Positions 18,098-26,245 of a stretch of 64,000 bases of DNA are shown here, one piece after another. The notes under the pieces are model-generated. The model saw nothing but the letters and a program-made list of their open reading frames with translations. It searched no databases and was not told the origin of the DNA. The DNA lies in NCBI RefSeq assembly GCF_003721435.2, contig NZ_CP054585.1, positions 2,852,001 through 2,916,000 of the forward strand. Reading direction: 5' to 3'. Source of the DNA: Halorubrum sp. CBA1229 (GTDB lineage: Archaea > Halobacteriota > Halobacteria > Halobacteriales > Haloferacaceae). Both the position numbers and the translations under genes were made by a program. How positions within the stretch are numbered: position 1 is the first letter of the stretch; each line of letters starts with the position of its first letter.

Positions 18098-19785
18098 GGA
18101 CGCTCTCTGGCGTCGGGAGCACGCCGCTTGCGGGCGTCGGCGCGGCACGCTGGTATCGCCCCGGGGCGGACCTGACGCTCCCCGACCGACCCGACCCGAC
18201 CGCGGTCGACGCTGACGCCGAACTATCGCGGTTCGCGGCCGCCCGCGACGAGGCTCGGGCAGAGATCCGGGCCGCACGCAACCGCGCCGCCGAGCGCGTC
18301 GGCGAGGAGGAGGCGGCCGTCTTCGACGCGCACGAGCAGTTCCTCGACGACCCGGAACTGGTGGGGGACATCGAGGACGCGATCGGTGAGGGAGCGCCGG
18401 CCGAACACGCCGTCCACGACCGGTTCGCGGCCGCTATCGAGCAGTTCGAGGGGCTGGAGGGACCGATGGCCGAACGCGCCGACGACCTCCGGGACGTCCG
18501 CGACCGCCTGCTGCGCGTCCTCCTCGACGCCGACTCGCTCGTCGACCTCGGCGACCTGCCGGCCGGGACCGTCCTGCTCGCCGAGCGGCTCACGCCGAGC
18601 GACACCGCGGAGCTGGACCCGGACGCGGTCGCCGGGATCGCGACGGTCACGGGCGGGCGGACCGCGCACGCGGCGATCATCGCGCGGTCGCTGTCGATCC
18701 CCGCGGTCGTCGGCGTCGGGGAGCCGCTCCGCGAGGTGTCGGACGGCGCCGACCTCCTCGTCGACGGAGAAGCGGGACGGATCGTCGTCGACCCCGACGC
18801 CGAGACGCGTGCGGCCGCGGCGGGCGACGCGGCGTCGGCGGTGCCCGAGCGCGTCGCGACCGCCGACGGCAGACCGATCGAGGTGGCCGCGAACGTCGGG
18901 AGCGAGGCGGAGCTCGCCCCCGCCGCTGACCGCGGCGCCGACGGGATCGGACTGTTCCGGACGGAGTTCCTCTTCCTCGACCGCGAGGCGCCGCCGACAG
19001 AGGACGAGCAGTACGAGACCGTGACCGACGCCCTGTCGGCGTTTCCCGACGACCGGGTCGTCGTCCGGACGCTCGACGTGGGCGGCGACAAGCGGGTGCC
19101 GTACCTCGACCTGCCGAGCGAGACGAACCCGTTCCTCGGGCGGCGCGGGATCCGGCTCTCGCTCGACGAGCACCGCGACCTGTTCGAGACGCAGCTCCGG
19201 GCGCTGTTGCGGGCGGCCGCGAGCGAGGGCGGCGAGGGGCTCGCCGTGATGGTCCCGCTCGTCTCCCGGGTCGAGGAGGTCGAGGCGGCCGCGGCGGCGG
19301 TCGAGTCGGTCGCCGCCGACCTCGCCGCCGAGGGGGTCGACCACGCCGTCCCCGAGCTGGGCGCCATGATCGAGACGCCGGCCGCGGCCCTCCTCGCCGA
19401 CGCGCTCGCCGAGCGGCTCGACTTCCTCAGTATCGGGACGAACGATCTGACCCAGTACGTGATGGCCGCCGACCGCGAGAACGACGGGGTCGCCGCGTAC
19501 GGCGATCCCCTTCACCCGGCGGTGTTGCGGGCGATCGACCGCACCGTGTCGGCCGCCGCGGGGACCGACGCCTGGGTCGGGATGTGCGGCGAGATGGCGG
19601 GCGACCCGACGCTCACGGAGCTCCTCGTCGGGCTCGGGCTCGACGAGCTCAGCATGAGCGCGGTGACCGTGCCGGCGGTGAAAGAGCGGGTTCGAGAGGT
19701 GGACTCGGCCGAGGCGCGCGACCTCGCCGACGAGGCGCTCGCCTGCGAGACGCGCGCCGAGGTGCGAGAGCTGCTCAACGCGTAG
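18094..19785 (+). CDS. ptsI: PTS enzyme I (phosphoenolpyruvate-protein phosphotransferase)
   Basis: 563 residues, GTG start overlapping the ptsH stop. The phosphohistidine is His192 in GGRTAHAAIIARSLSIPAVVG. The PEP-binding barrel has GIGLFRTEFLFLDREAPP, TLDVGGDKR and a catalytic Cys at about 498 (VGMCGEMAGDP). Length is normal for EI. It autophosphorylates with PEP and charges HPr. It ends 14 bp from the convergent dhaM stop, so the two halves of one phosphorelay face each other. Confidence 0.95.
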   Translation: MRTLSGVGSTPLAGVGAARWYRPGADLTLPDRPDPTAVDADAELSRFAAARDEARAEIRAARNRAAERVGEEEAAVFDAHEQFLDDPELVGDIEDAIGEGAPAEHAVHDRFAAAIEQFEGLEGPMAERADDLRDVRDRLLRVLLDADSLVDLGDLPAGTVLLAERLTPSDTAELDPDAVAGIATVTGGRTAHAAIIARSLSIPAVVGVGEPLREVSDGADLLVDGEAGRIVVDPDAETRAAAAGDAASAVPERVATADGRPIEVAANVGSEAELAPAADRGADGIGLFRTEFLFLDREAPPTEDEQYETVTDALSAFPDDRVVVRTLDVGGDKRVPYLDLPSETNPFLGRRGIRLSLDEHRDLFETQLRALLRAAASEGGEGLAVMVPLVSRVEEVEAAAAAVESVAADLAAEGVDHAVPELGAMIETPAAALLADALAERLDFLSIGTNDLTQYVMAADRENDGVAAYGDPLHPAVLRAIDRTVSAAAGTDAWVGMCGEMAGDPTLTELLVGLGLDELSMSAVTVPAVKERVREVDSAEARDLADEALACETRAEVRELLNA

Positions 19786-19798
19786 CGAGTTACCCTCG

Positions 19799-20179
19799 TT
19801 ACAGTTTCTCCATCCCGCGGGCGGCCTCGGCCTGCTCGTGGACCGACTCCAGCGTGGCGGACGGATCGGTCGCGGCCACGGCCGCGTTGACGGCTCCTTC
19901 CAAGACGGGCGCGTCGGCGATGACCGCCTCGGCGTCGCTCAGCTCGACGGCGACGTCGGCGTTCATCACGGCGCTCCCGAGGTCGACGAGGACGACGACA
20001 CCGTCGCCGTCGTCCGCGGCGTCGATCGCGGCCCCGATGTCGTCCGGGACGGTGCCGATCCCGCCCTGTCCGTCGCCGCCGACGGGCTCGATGCGGGTGT
20101 CGCCGGCCATCTCCGCGGCCACCTCGACGATCCCTTCGGCCGCGCGCTCGCTGTGGGAGACGACGACGAGCCCGACCAT
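19799..20179 (-). CDS. dhaM: PTS-dependent dihydroxyacetone kinase, phosphotransferase subunit DhaM
   Basis: 126 residues covering only the EIIA-Man-like domain. His9 in VVVSHSERAAEG is the expected phosphosite, and GTVPDDIGAAI and VLVDLGSAVMNADVAV are family motifs. In E. coli DhaM is fused to HPr and EI-like domains; here those are the separate ptsHI genes opposite. The ATG overlaps the dhaL stop (TGATG), so it is the last gene of dhaKLM. Confidence 0.94.
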   Translation of the reverse strand: MVGLVVVSHSERAAEGIVEVAAEMAGDTRIEPVGGDGQGGIGTVPDDIGAAIDAADDGDGVVVLVDLGSAVMNADVAVELSDAEAVIADAPVLEGAVNAAVAATDPSATLESVHEQAEAARGMEKL

Positions 20180-20952
20180 CAGCCGTCCTCCGGGTCGGGC
20201 GGGGTCGCGTCATCCGACTCCGCCGCACCCTCGTCAGGGATCGTCGGCGAGGTCGCGTCGACGTCTGGGACCTCGGCGTCGAGTCGGTCGGCGGCGACCG
20301 CGAGCAGCTCCTCGAGGATGAACAGCGCGCTCGTCGCGCCGGGGTCCTGGTGGCCGACGGACCGCCAGCCGAGGTAGGAGGCGCGCCCCTTCTTCGCCCG
20401 GATCGGGACGGTGAACGCGACGCCGCGCTCAGCCGCGTCGACCGCCTTCGCGAGCGCTTCGAGCGGCGGGAGCTCGTCCGTCTCGATCGACTTCTTGAAC
20501 GTGTGGACCGCGGGGGTGAGCGCGTCGACCATCGTCTGGTCGCCCACGCGGGCGTCGCCGCGGTCCTCGACCTTCTCGAGGTAGGTCTCGGCGAACGCCA
20601 CGGCGCTTTCGGGCGTGACCCCGCCGTCGAGCTCCGCGCTCGCGAACACGAGCGAGCCGCCGAACAGGGGGCCGGAGGCGCCGCCGACCTCGGCCATGAG
20701 CGTCTTCCCGACCGTCTTGCAGACGGTCTGCGGGTCGGGGTCGTCGAGGTCGCGCGCCGCCTCGGCGGCGGCCGCCCACCCGCGCGCCATGTTGCCCCCG
20801 TGGTCCGCGTCGCCGATGGCGGAGTCGAGGTCGGTGAGGTGGTCGCGCTCGCCCTCGATGCGGTCCGCGACCGCCTCGACCGCCGCGACAACCGCGTCGC
20901 CGTCGCTCGCATCGTCCGCCGCTCCGCCGTCGGTTCGGGTCCCCCCGCTCAT
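20179..20952 (-). CDS. dhaL: Dihydroxyacetone kinase ADP-binding subunit DhaL
   Basis: 257 residues from MSGGTRTDGG; the upstream in-frame extension lies inside dhaK in another frame and is rejected. The nucleotide/Mg-binding motif DSAIGDADHGGNMARGW and GASGPLFGGSLVFASAEL, AFAETYLEK and MVDALTPA are typical. An acidic C-terminal tail of about 40 residues extends past the family core. Start overlaps dhaK stop (ATGA). DhaL holds the ADP cofactor that DhaM rephosphorylates. Confidence 0.94.
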   Translation of the reverse strand: MSGGTRTDGGAADDASDGDAVVAAVEAVADRIEGERDHLTDLDSAIGDADHGGNMARGWAAAAEAARDLDDPDPQTVCKTVGKTLMAEVGGASGPLFGGSLVFASAELDGGVTPESAVAFAETYLEKVEDRGDARVGDQTMVDALTPAVHTFKKSIETDELPPLEALAKAVDAAERGVAFTVPIRAKKGRASYLGWRSVGHQDPGATSALFILEELLAVAADRLDAEVPDVDATSPTIPDEGAAESDDATPPDPEDG

Positions 20953-21950
20953 CGCGTCTGGGTGAGTGCGGGGGTGTCGGCCGGCGCGCCGAGCAGCTCC
21001 TTCAGCTCGTCGTCGACGGCGCAGACGGTGACCGACGCGCCCATCATGTCGAGCGAGGTCATGTAGTCGCCGACCCACGCGTCCCACGTCTCGAGGCCGC
21101 GCTCGCCGAGCAGCTCTTGGAGCCGGCGGTTGACCACGAACAGTTCCATCTGCGGGGTTCCTCCCATCCCGTTGACGATCGTGAGAACCTCCTGGCCCTC
21201 GTCGAGGTCGAGGTCGTCGAGGACGGCCTCCGTCAGGGCGTCGGTGATCTCGTCGGCGCTCATCAGCTCGGTGCGCTCGGTGCCGGGCTCGCCGTGGATC
21301 CCGATTCCCAGTTCGATCTCGTCGTCGCCGAGGTCGAAGGTGGGCTCGCCTTTCTCCGGCGTGACGCAGGAGGTGAGCGCGGTGCCCATGGTGCCGACGT
21401 TGTCGATCACCTTCTCGGCGACGCGCTTGACCTCCGACAGCTCGGCGCCCTGCGCGGCCTTCGCCCCGGCGGCCTTGTGGACGAGGATCGTCCCGCAGAC
21501 CCCCCGTCGCCCCGAGGTGTACAGCGAGTCCTCGACGGCGACGTCGTCGTTCACCACGACGCTCTCGACCTCGACGCCCTCCATCTCGGCGAGTTCGATG
21601 GCGGTCTCGAAGTTCATCACGTCGCCCTCGTAGTTCTTGATGATCGCGAGGACGCCGTCGCCGGCGTCGCAGGCCCCGATCAGCTCCTCGAACTCGTCGG
21701 CGGTCGGCGAGGAGAACACGTCGCCCGCGGCGGCCCCGTCGAGCATGCCGTCGCCGATGTACCCCGCGTGGGTCGGCTCGTGGCCGCTCCCGCCGCCCGT
21801 CACGAGCGCGACCTTCCCGTCGACCGGCGCGTCGTCGCGGACGAGCACCTGCGTGTCCGGGAGCCGGCGGAGTCGGTCCGGGTACGCCGCGGTCATCCCG
21901 TCAAGCATCTCGTCGACGACGTCGTCCGGGTCGTTGATCAGCTTCTTCAT
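20949..21950 (-). CDS. dhaK: Dihydroxyacetone kinase substrate-binding subunit DhaK
   Basis: 333 residues from MKKLINDPDDVVDEMLDGM. Substrate-site motifs are GGGSGHEPTHAGYIGDGMLDGAAAG (split by position across about residues 48-75) and the covalent-His loop GIGIHGEPGTERT near residue 220. It binds dihydroxyacetone, which DhaL-ADP phosphorylates to DHAP. This lets the cell use DHA or oxidised glycerol, abundant from Dunaliella in salterns. AGATCTGTTAAAG upstream (about 21972-21984) may carry the promoter. Confidence 0.95.
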   Translation of the reverse strand: MKKLINDPDDVVDEMLDGMTAAYPDRLRRLPDTQVLVRDDAPVDGKVALVTGGGSGHEPTHAGYIGDGMLDGAAAGDVFSSPTADEFEELIGACDAGDGVLAIIKNYEGDVMNFETAIELAEMEGVEVESVVVNDDVAVEDSLYTSGRRGVCGTILVHKAAGAKAAQGAELSEVKRVAEKVIDNVGTMGTALTSCVTPEKGEPTFDLGDDEIELGIGIHGEPGTERTELMSADEITDALTEAVLDDLDLDEGQEVLTIVNGMGGTPQMELFVVNRRLQELLGERGLETWDAWVGDYMTSLDMMGASVTVCAVDDELKELLGAPADTPALTQTR

Positions 21951-22229
21951 AATCAACGTGTATGACACTCCGAGATCTGTTAAAGATAGTGGGAGTTCAC
22001 GCTCCTCACCGGTCGCAGCCAGAGCGATCGCGCTTAACACCGAGGTGAACGGTGCGCTCGCGCCTCTTTCCGGCACCCGAAACTCGCTGGGACCCGTCGC
22101 TCGAAACTCGCTGGGATCGCTCACGCGGGTCGACGGTGGCGCGATACACCGCGCAGGCGTTCCCACGAATCAACAATCATGATACTCAATTATGTCGGTT
22201 GGCTCATATTTCCAACTGGGTGAAACCAT

Positions 22230-22649
22230 ATGCCAATCGAAGACCTCGCTCGCAGCGACGCCGTCACGGCTCCCCCCGAAACCTCCGTGACCGACCTCGC
22301 GGCGACCATGGACGAGGAGAACGTCGGTAGCGTCGTGATCACGGACGGCGAGACGCCCGTCGGGATCGTCACGGACCGGGATCTGACCGTTCGCGTCCTC
22401 GGAGCGGCAGTCGATCCGACCGAGCAGACGGCCGAAGACGTGATGACCGACGGGCTCTGCACGGCCGAACCCGGCACCGGGTTCTACGAGGCGACGAACC
22501 TGATGGCCGAGCACGGAATCCGACGCCTCCCCATCTGTGAGGGAGACACGCTCGTCGGAATCATCACGGCGGACGACGTGGCCGAACTGCTCGCCGACGA
22601 ACAGCAACAGCTCGGCGATCTCATCCGCGCCCAGCGACCGGAGTACTGA
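22230..22649 (+). CDS. Two-CBS-domain protein
   Basis: 139 residues from MPIEDLARSDAVTAPPETSV. Two CBS motifs in tandem (VGSVVITDGETPVGIVTDRDL and IRRLPICEGDTLVGIITADDV, each at about residues 30-50 and 95-115) form one Bateman module and nothing else. Such proteins bind adenosyl nucleotides and regulate partners; the partner is unknown. It is followed 6 bp later by the amphi-Trp gene, likely co-transcribed. The 21951-22229 gap contains a short direct repeat (CGAAACTCGCTGGGA twice, about 22078-22113). Confidence 0.92.
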   Translation: MPIEDLARSDAVTAPPETSVTDLAATMDEENVGSVVITDGETPVGIVTDRDLTVRVLGAAVDPTEQTAEDVMTDGLCTAEPGTGFYEATNLMAEHGIRRLPICEGDTLVGIITADDVAELLADEQQQLGDLIRAQRPEY

Positions 22650-22655
22650 TCCCAA

Positions 22656-22898
22656 ATGCCCGAAGAACAACTGTTCAAAAGCGAGAACCGTATCGACAGA
22701 GCGGCGATCTCGGAGGCGCTGCGTGACGCCGCGGACCAGATCGAGTCCGGCGACGTCACGCTGGGAAGCGGCGCGGAAACGCAGACCGCGACGGTTCCGG
22801 AACGCGCCCGGTTCGAGGTCGAACTCGAACGGCTGACGGACTCAGAGACCGGAGATCAGCGGCTCGAACTGGAGTACGAGATCAGGTGGACGGAGTAG
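22656..22898 (+). CDS. Amphi-Trp domain protein
   Basis: 80 residues, MPEEQLFKSENRIDRAAISE to the closing LELEYEIRWTE, which matches the short amphi-Trp domain found in halophiles and some bacteria. No function is established. It follows the CBS gene by 6 bp and probably shares its transcript. Confidence 0.86.
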   Translation: MPEEQLFKSENRIDRAAISEALRDAADQIESGDVTLGSGAETQTATVPERARFEVELERLTDSETGDQRLELEYEIRWTE

Positions 22899-23060
22899 CC
22901 CTCGACCCGTGCCGACTGCACTCTCCCTGTGCGCGGCACGCGGCTTTTATTTCTCTCTGAGGATACCGACGGTGGCGACTATCGAGAGTAGGACGAAATT
23001 GGGTGGCTGGGGAGTCCCAGCCCACCAATCCCGCACGGCCAAAGACCGTGCGCGTTGTAG

Positions 23061-23092
23061 GTGGGCCAACACGGATTTGAACCGTGGACCTC
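23061..23092. repeat. Left attachment site (tRNA-Ile 3' fragment)
   Basis: These 32 bp are identical to 26065-26096, which covers the acceptor 3' strand, T arm and variable-loop side of tRNA-Ile plus one flanking base. Just left (23001-23060) are two hairpins, one perfect (CGCACGG, 7-nt loop, CCGTGCG, about 23032-23052). The rest of 22899-23060 has no gene I can support. Confidence 0.92.
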
Positions 23093-23203
23093 AGTGCCTC
23101 TACCGCACGATTTCGGCACTTGCGCCTGCCTCGTAACGCTCGATAGGCAGTAGCTCTCGGGGAGTGAGCCTCACCCAATTTGTGGTTCCGGATTCGATTG
23201 AGA

Positions 23204-24223
23204 ATGAACGACAATCTCGAACCCATTGAGGCGGCTGAGGCAAAGGAGATGTATCTCGAACAGCGCAAGCAGGAGGTGTCAGAGTCAACGATCCAGGCTC
23301 ACCACTATCGGCTCAAACATTTTGTCCGGTGGTGTGAAGAGCAAGAGGATCTGCACAATCTGAACAATCTAACGGGACGCGATCTCCAACGGTACTCGAT
23401 GTGGCGGCGCGAGGATGGTGACCTGAATAACGTCACGATGGTCACGCAGCTGTCCACACTACGAGTCTTCATCAAATGGTGCGAACGCATTGATGCCGTG
23501 GAAGATGGCCTCCACGATAAGATCATTCTCCCTGATTTGTCCCGGCACGAGGATCAGCGTGACGCGATGCTCGATTCTGAGGATGCCAAACAGCTACTTG
23601 AATATATGCGACAATTTGAATGGGGATCTCGGACCCACGCACTCATTGAGCTTCTTTGGTATGGTGGGATGCGTATTGGTGCGGCGCACGGACTCGATTT
23701 AGACGACTACGACCCTGACGAGCAGTACGTAGAAATCCGTCACCGACCGGATACAGAGACACGACTGAAGAATAAGAAAGACGGTGAACGGTTTGTCGGC
23801 TTATCAGCTCAGGTCTGTGACGCCATAGATGCGTATATCAAGTACAAACGCATGGAGTCGGAGGATGACTTCGGACGAGAGCCGCTGTTCACCAGTAATC
23901 ACGGGCGAGTAAGCAAAAGTTCACTCCGAGATAATATCTATCGTGCTACCCGTCCATGCGTTTATACAGGCGATTGTCCTCACGACCGTGAGATAGACTC
24001 GTGCGAAGCGATGGGTCGAGACAAGGCCAGCCTATGCCCTTCGAGCGTCAGCCCTCACGCTATTCGCCGAGGGTCGATTACGTACCATCTGACGGAGGAC
24101 GTTCCCGAAAAGATGGTCGGTGATCGGATGAATGTCAGTCTGGACGTATTGGAGAAACATTACGACCGACGAACTGAGGAAGAGAAGGCGAGCCAGCGGC
24201 GCGATTATTTAGATAATATCTAA
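23204..24223 (+). CDS. Tyrosine recombinase (integrase) of the tRNA-Ile element
   Basis: 339 residues from the ATG at 23204; a TTG eight codons upstream is weaker. A core-binding SAM-like domain (about 1-100) precedes the catalytic domain. Visible catalytic residues are Arg157 (YGGMRIGAAHGLDLDDY), His285 and Arg288 (SPHAIRRGS) and Tyr320 (LEKHYDRR). The usual second His (GH) is Asp here (VGDRMNVS), which I recall as common in haloarchaeal integrases. A Cys-rich insertion (CVYTGDCPHDREIDSCEAM) may bind zinc. It starts 111 bp inside the left att site. Confidence 0.94.
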   Translation: MNDNLEPIEAAEAKEMYLEQRKQEVSESTIQAHHYRLKHFVRWCEEQEDLHNLNNLTGRDLQRYSMWRREDGDLNNVTMVTQLSTLRVFIKWCERIDAVEDGLHDKIILPDLSRHEDQRDAMLDSEDAKQLLEYMRQFEWGSRTHALIELLWYGGMRIGAAHGLDLDDYDPDEQYVEIRHRPDTETRLKNKKDGERFVGLSAQVCDAIDAYIKYKRMESEDDFGREPLFTSNHGRVSKSSLRDNIYRATRPCVYTGDCPHDREIDSCEAMGRDKASLCPSSVSPHAIRRGSITYHLTEDVPEKMVGDRMNVSLDVLEKHYDRRTEEEKASQRRDYLDNI

Positions 24224-24253
24224 TTGATATTTAAATAATATGTGAATAGATTG

Positions 24254-25774
24254 TCATAAACCCTCATCTGGAAGGTGTGGTTTGTCGTTGAATCGACTGC
24301 TAATATACGTAATAAGTGAATCATTTTCAGCGGCTTCGTCGATCGCCTCTCGTAAATGAGCGTCTGAATCGTAGTTGTCGAAGAACATTGCCCAGTAGTC
24401 GCGTTCGTTGAATGAGAATACAGGCATGTCATATCCATAATTTGTTCGCCAGAGCAAGTAGTCTTCAAATCGGTCCAGTTCCTCTGTCTGATTTGCCAGC
24501 TCGAACAAGTCAAACAAAGTTATGAGTAGAACTCTGTCCTCCTCGGCAACCGATTCGTAAAGCTCACTCATATCAAAAATACGGTCCATCCGTTTGTTCT
24601 GAGAGAATAACGTTGGAAGTAGGCCATCAAGAACCACTATTGTTCCAGATTCTTTGTCTCTTGGTGACTTCATACCAGCAAGATTGTAGGGTAAGTTATG
24701 GTCGTGTTCTCTCAAGAAATTTAGCGTATTTTCTCCCTGGGCTATCGCTTCCTTTGTCTTCTCTTTAAATCGTGTTTTTGCCGTCTGAAGATCATTTGGA
24801 ATCTTCCGGAAAATGGGATGTGATTTGATTTCAATACACCAGAATGAATCCTCAAAGAATAGTAACCCATCAGTTTCTCTCGGGTGAGGGTCATTGTATT
24901 TGAAGGACTGTATTAGATTACGACTGTCAAATTCAGCAAAGGCTTCTAAGGTTAATTCTTCAACAATATCCCCTTTTCTACGATCTTCAACTGTTCGTAT
25001 TTCCTCGTGCTGTTGGAATAGCTCCTCAATTCTCATCTGCGTCGTGCTTACTAACAAAGAAGGAAACGGCACTAAGATCCTGTCTTCCTTTCCTTCTACC
25101 TCAAAGAGAGGCGTACTCAAAAATTGGTAACGAGAGTATTTTTCGTCTCGGTCATACCTCACGGAAAGAAAATTAATCATGCTATTAGCTACGTCAATTC
25201 GATCTGAAATGGAGAATTTTTGAGCGAATGGCTGATCTTCTGTCTTACTCAAGAATGCGCTAATCAACTCGCTTCGAGAAAACTCAATACAGGCAAGCCA
25301 CTTATTTTGAAAAGCCTCACTCGGTACCTCGTACTCGGTAGAGTTGACAAATTCTTTTTTATCTTCGAATGTGTGGAATGTCGAACCTATATCCAGATCA
25401 TTAGCCCTTTCAGTGATTAGATTGTATATGAAAGCCTCCATAGAAATAAGATCAATCGCAGAATACCCGATTTTATTTCGTATCTCATCGCTTATATCTG
25501 CGTAGCGGACATTAAGATAGAGTTGATAGTGTTGTACATCTGGGTCATCAGGATACATCAAAATAAATTGATTGAACACATTTTCCGGCTGGTCGGATGA
25601 CAATCCCTCGTTCTCCCAATAATTCTGAATCGATTCGTGGGTGACCTCCTCGTCAAATATCGCTCCAGATTGCAAAATACTATCAAAATATCCTCTCAAA
25701 AGCATTCGCCTCTCGGTGTTGTACCTGTTGGCACCTGAAAGAAAAGAGAGATTTTCCATGCCTTGATCGGTCAT
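24254..25774 (-). CDS. Unrecognised 506-residue protein with PD-(D/E)XK-like nuclease motifs
   Basis: I recognise no named family. The C-terminal half shows a restriction-endonuclease-like core: Glu in RRKGDIVEELTLEAF (about 266-271), Asp at about 300 in PRETDGLLFF, and a Glu-x-Lys at about 314-316 in FWCIEIKSH. The spacing D-x13-E-x-K fits PD-(D/E)XK enzymes, near NERD- or Mrr-like types. The N-terminal half is helical and acidic, without a signal peptide or membrane segment. No methyltransferase or helicase is adjacent. Codon use is AT-rich and unlike the host. As sole cargo of an integrated element, a defence or inter-element role is plausible, but this is inference. Confidence 0.72.
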   Translation of the reverse strand: MTDQGMENLSFLSGANRYNTERRMLLRGYFDSILQSGAIFDEEVTHESIQNYWENEGLSSDQPENVFNQFILMYPDDPDVQHYQLYLNVRYADISDEIRNKIGYSAIDLISMEAFIYNLITERANDLDIGSTFHTFEDKKEFVNSTEYEVPSEAFQNKWLACIEFSRSELISAFLSKTEDQPFAQKFSISDRIDVANSMINFLSVRYDRDEKYSRYQFLSTPLFEVEGKEDRILVPFPSLLVSTTQMRIEELFQQHEEIRTVEDRRKGDIVEELTLEAFAEFDSRNLIQSFKYNDPHPRETDGLLFFEDSFWCIEIKSHPIFRKIPNDLQTAKTRFKEKTKEAIAQGENTLNFLREHDHNLPYNLAGMKSPRDKESGTIVVLDGLLPTLFSQNKRMDRIFDMSELYESVAEEDRVLLITLFDLFELANQTEELDRFEDYLLWRTNYGYDMPVFSFNERDYWAMFFDNYDSDAHLREAIDEAAENDSLITYISSRFNDKPHLPDEGL

Positions 25775-26064
25775 GTCTTATTATTCTGATTTTTGACTGA
25801 TAAAGAATTATCGAATATTATATCATCTATTGATTGATCCAGATGGACTGAGTTCAAGAAAATTCGGTGAGAGATCTACCCTGAATTGTACTCCATTGAG
25901 GCAGCGACTATTTCTAAATGGGAGACAGCGTGGACGCTCGCGAGTATTGTGGTTCAAATCAACTGAGAAAGACGCTTCTCTTCGGTTTGTAGTCCAACGG
26001 AAATTGGTGGCCGGGGAGGATTTGAGCCGCAAGGGCCCTCGAATAGGCCCCGCGCTTCGCGCGA

Positions 26065-26096
26065 GTGGGCCAACACGGATTTGAACCGTGGACCTC
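26065..26096. repeat. Right attachment site within tRNA-Ile
   Basis: Identical over 32 bp to 23061-23092; positions 26066-26096 are the 3' part of the intact tRNA-Ile. About 64 bp before each core a second conserved block occurs (AAATTGG, then GGGGAG; 22996 and 26001), so similarity extends beyond the core. The stretch 25775-26064 has no supportable gene; it holds the promoter side of the nuclease gene and short palindromes (GCGCTTCGCGC, about 26052-26062). Confidence 0.92.
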
Positions 26097-26139
26097 CCGG
26101 TTATCAGCCGAGCGCTCAACCTGACTGAGCTATTGGCCC
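26066..26139 (-). tRNA. tRNA-Ile (anticodon GAT)
   Basis: On the minus strand the acceptor arms GGGCCAA and TTGGCCC pair fully. The anticodon stem CTCGG/CCGGG encloses CTGATAA, giving GAT. The T arm is CACGG, loop TTCAAAT, CCGTG. Discriminator A, no CCA encoded. The gene is intact despite serving as the integration site. Confidence 0.97.
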
Positions 26140-26245
26140 AGGTGAGCGCATTCAGTCGTTGCGCGGGTAGGATTTTAAGGGTTTCCTTTCGTCACTCCCC
26201 CGCCGTCTCGCGGTTTCGACGCCGGGCGACCCGACGGTCTCGCGG

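Larger units (their letters stand above)
23061..26096. mobile_element. Small tRNA-Ile-integrated element with integrase and putative nuclease
   Basis: The element is bounded by 32-bp identical direct repeats at 23061-23092 and 26065-26096. The right copy is the 3' part of an intact tRNA-Ile gene, the classic result of tyrosine-integrase insertion at a tRNA end. One repeat-to-repeat unit is 3,004 bp. It holds just two genes, an integrase reading rightward and a PD-(D/E)XK-like protein reading leftward, ending 30 bp apart. Base composition is visibly more AT-rich than the host. No replication, capsid or conjugation gene is seen, so it is either a satellite or a remnant. Confidence 0.9.

Noticed and set aside
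23001-23060. Hairpins left of the integrated element as a riboswitch
   Set aside because: They are simple inverted repeats in what was the 3' flank of tRNA-Ile, with no conserved aptamer pattern or nearby regulated start.
24254-25774. A type II restriction enzyme
   Set aside because: No methyltransferase lies in the element or next to it, and the long helical N-terminus is unlike simple type II enzymes, so I call only a nuclease-like motif.
26001-26040. A second tRNA or tRNA fragment left of tRNA-Ile
   Set aside because: GGCTCAAATCC on the minus strand mimics a T-loop, but the T stem does not pair and no anticodon arm can be drawn.
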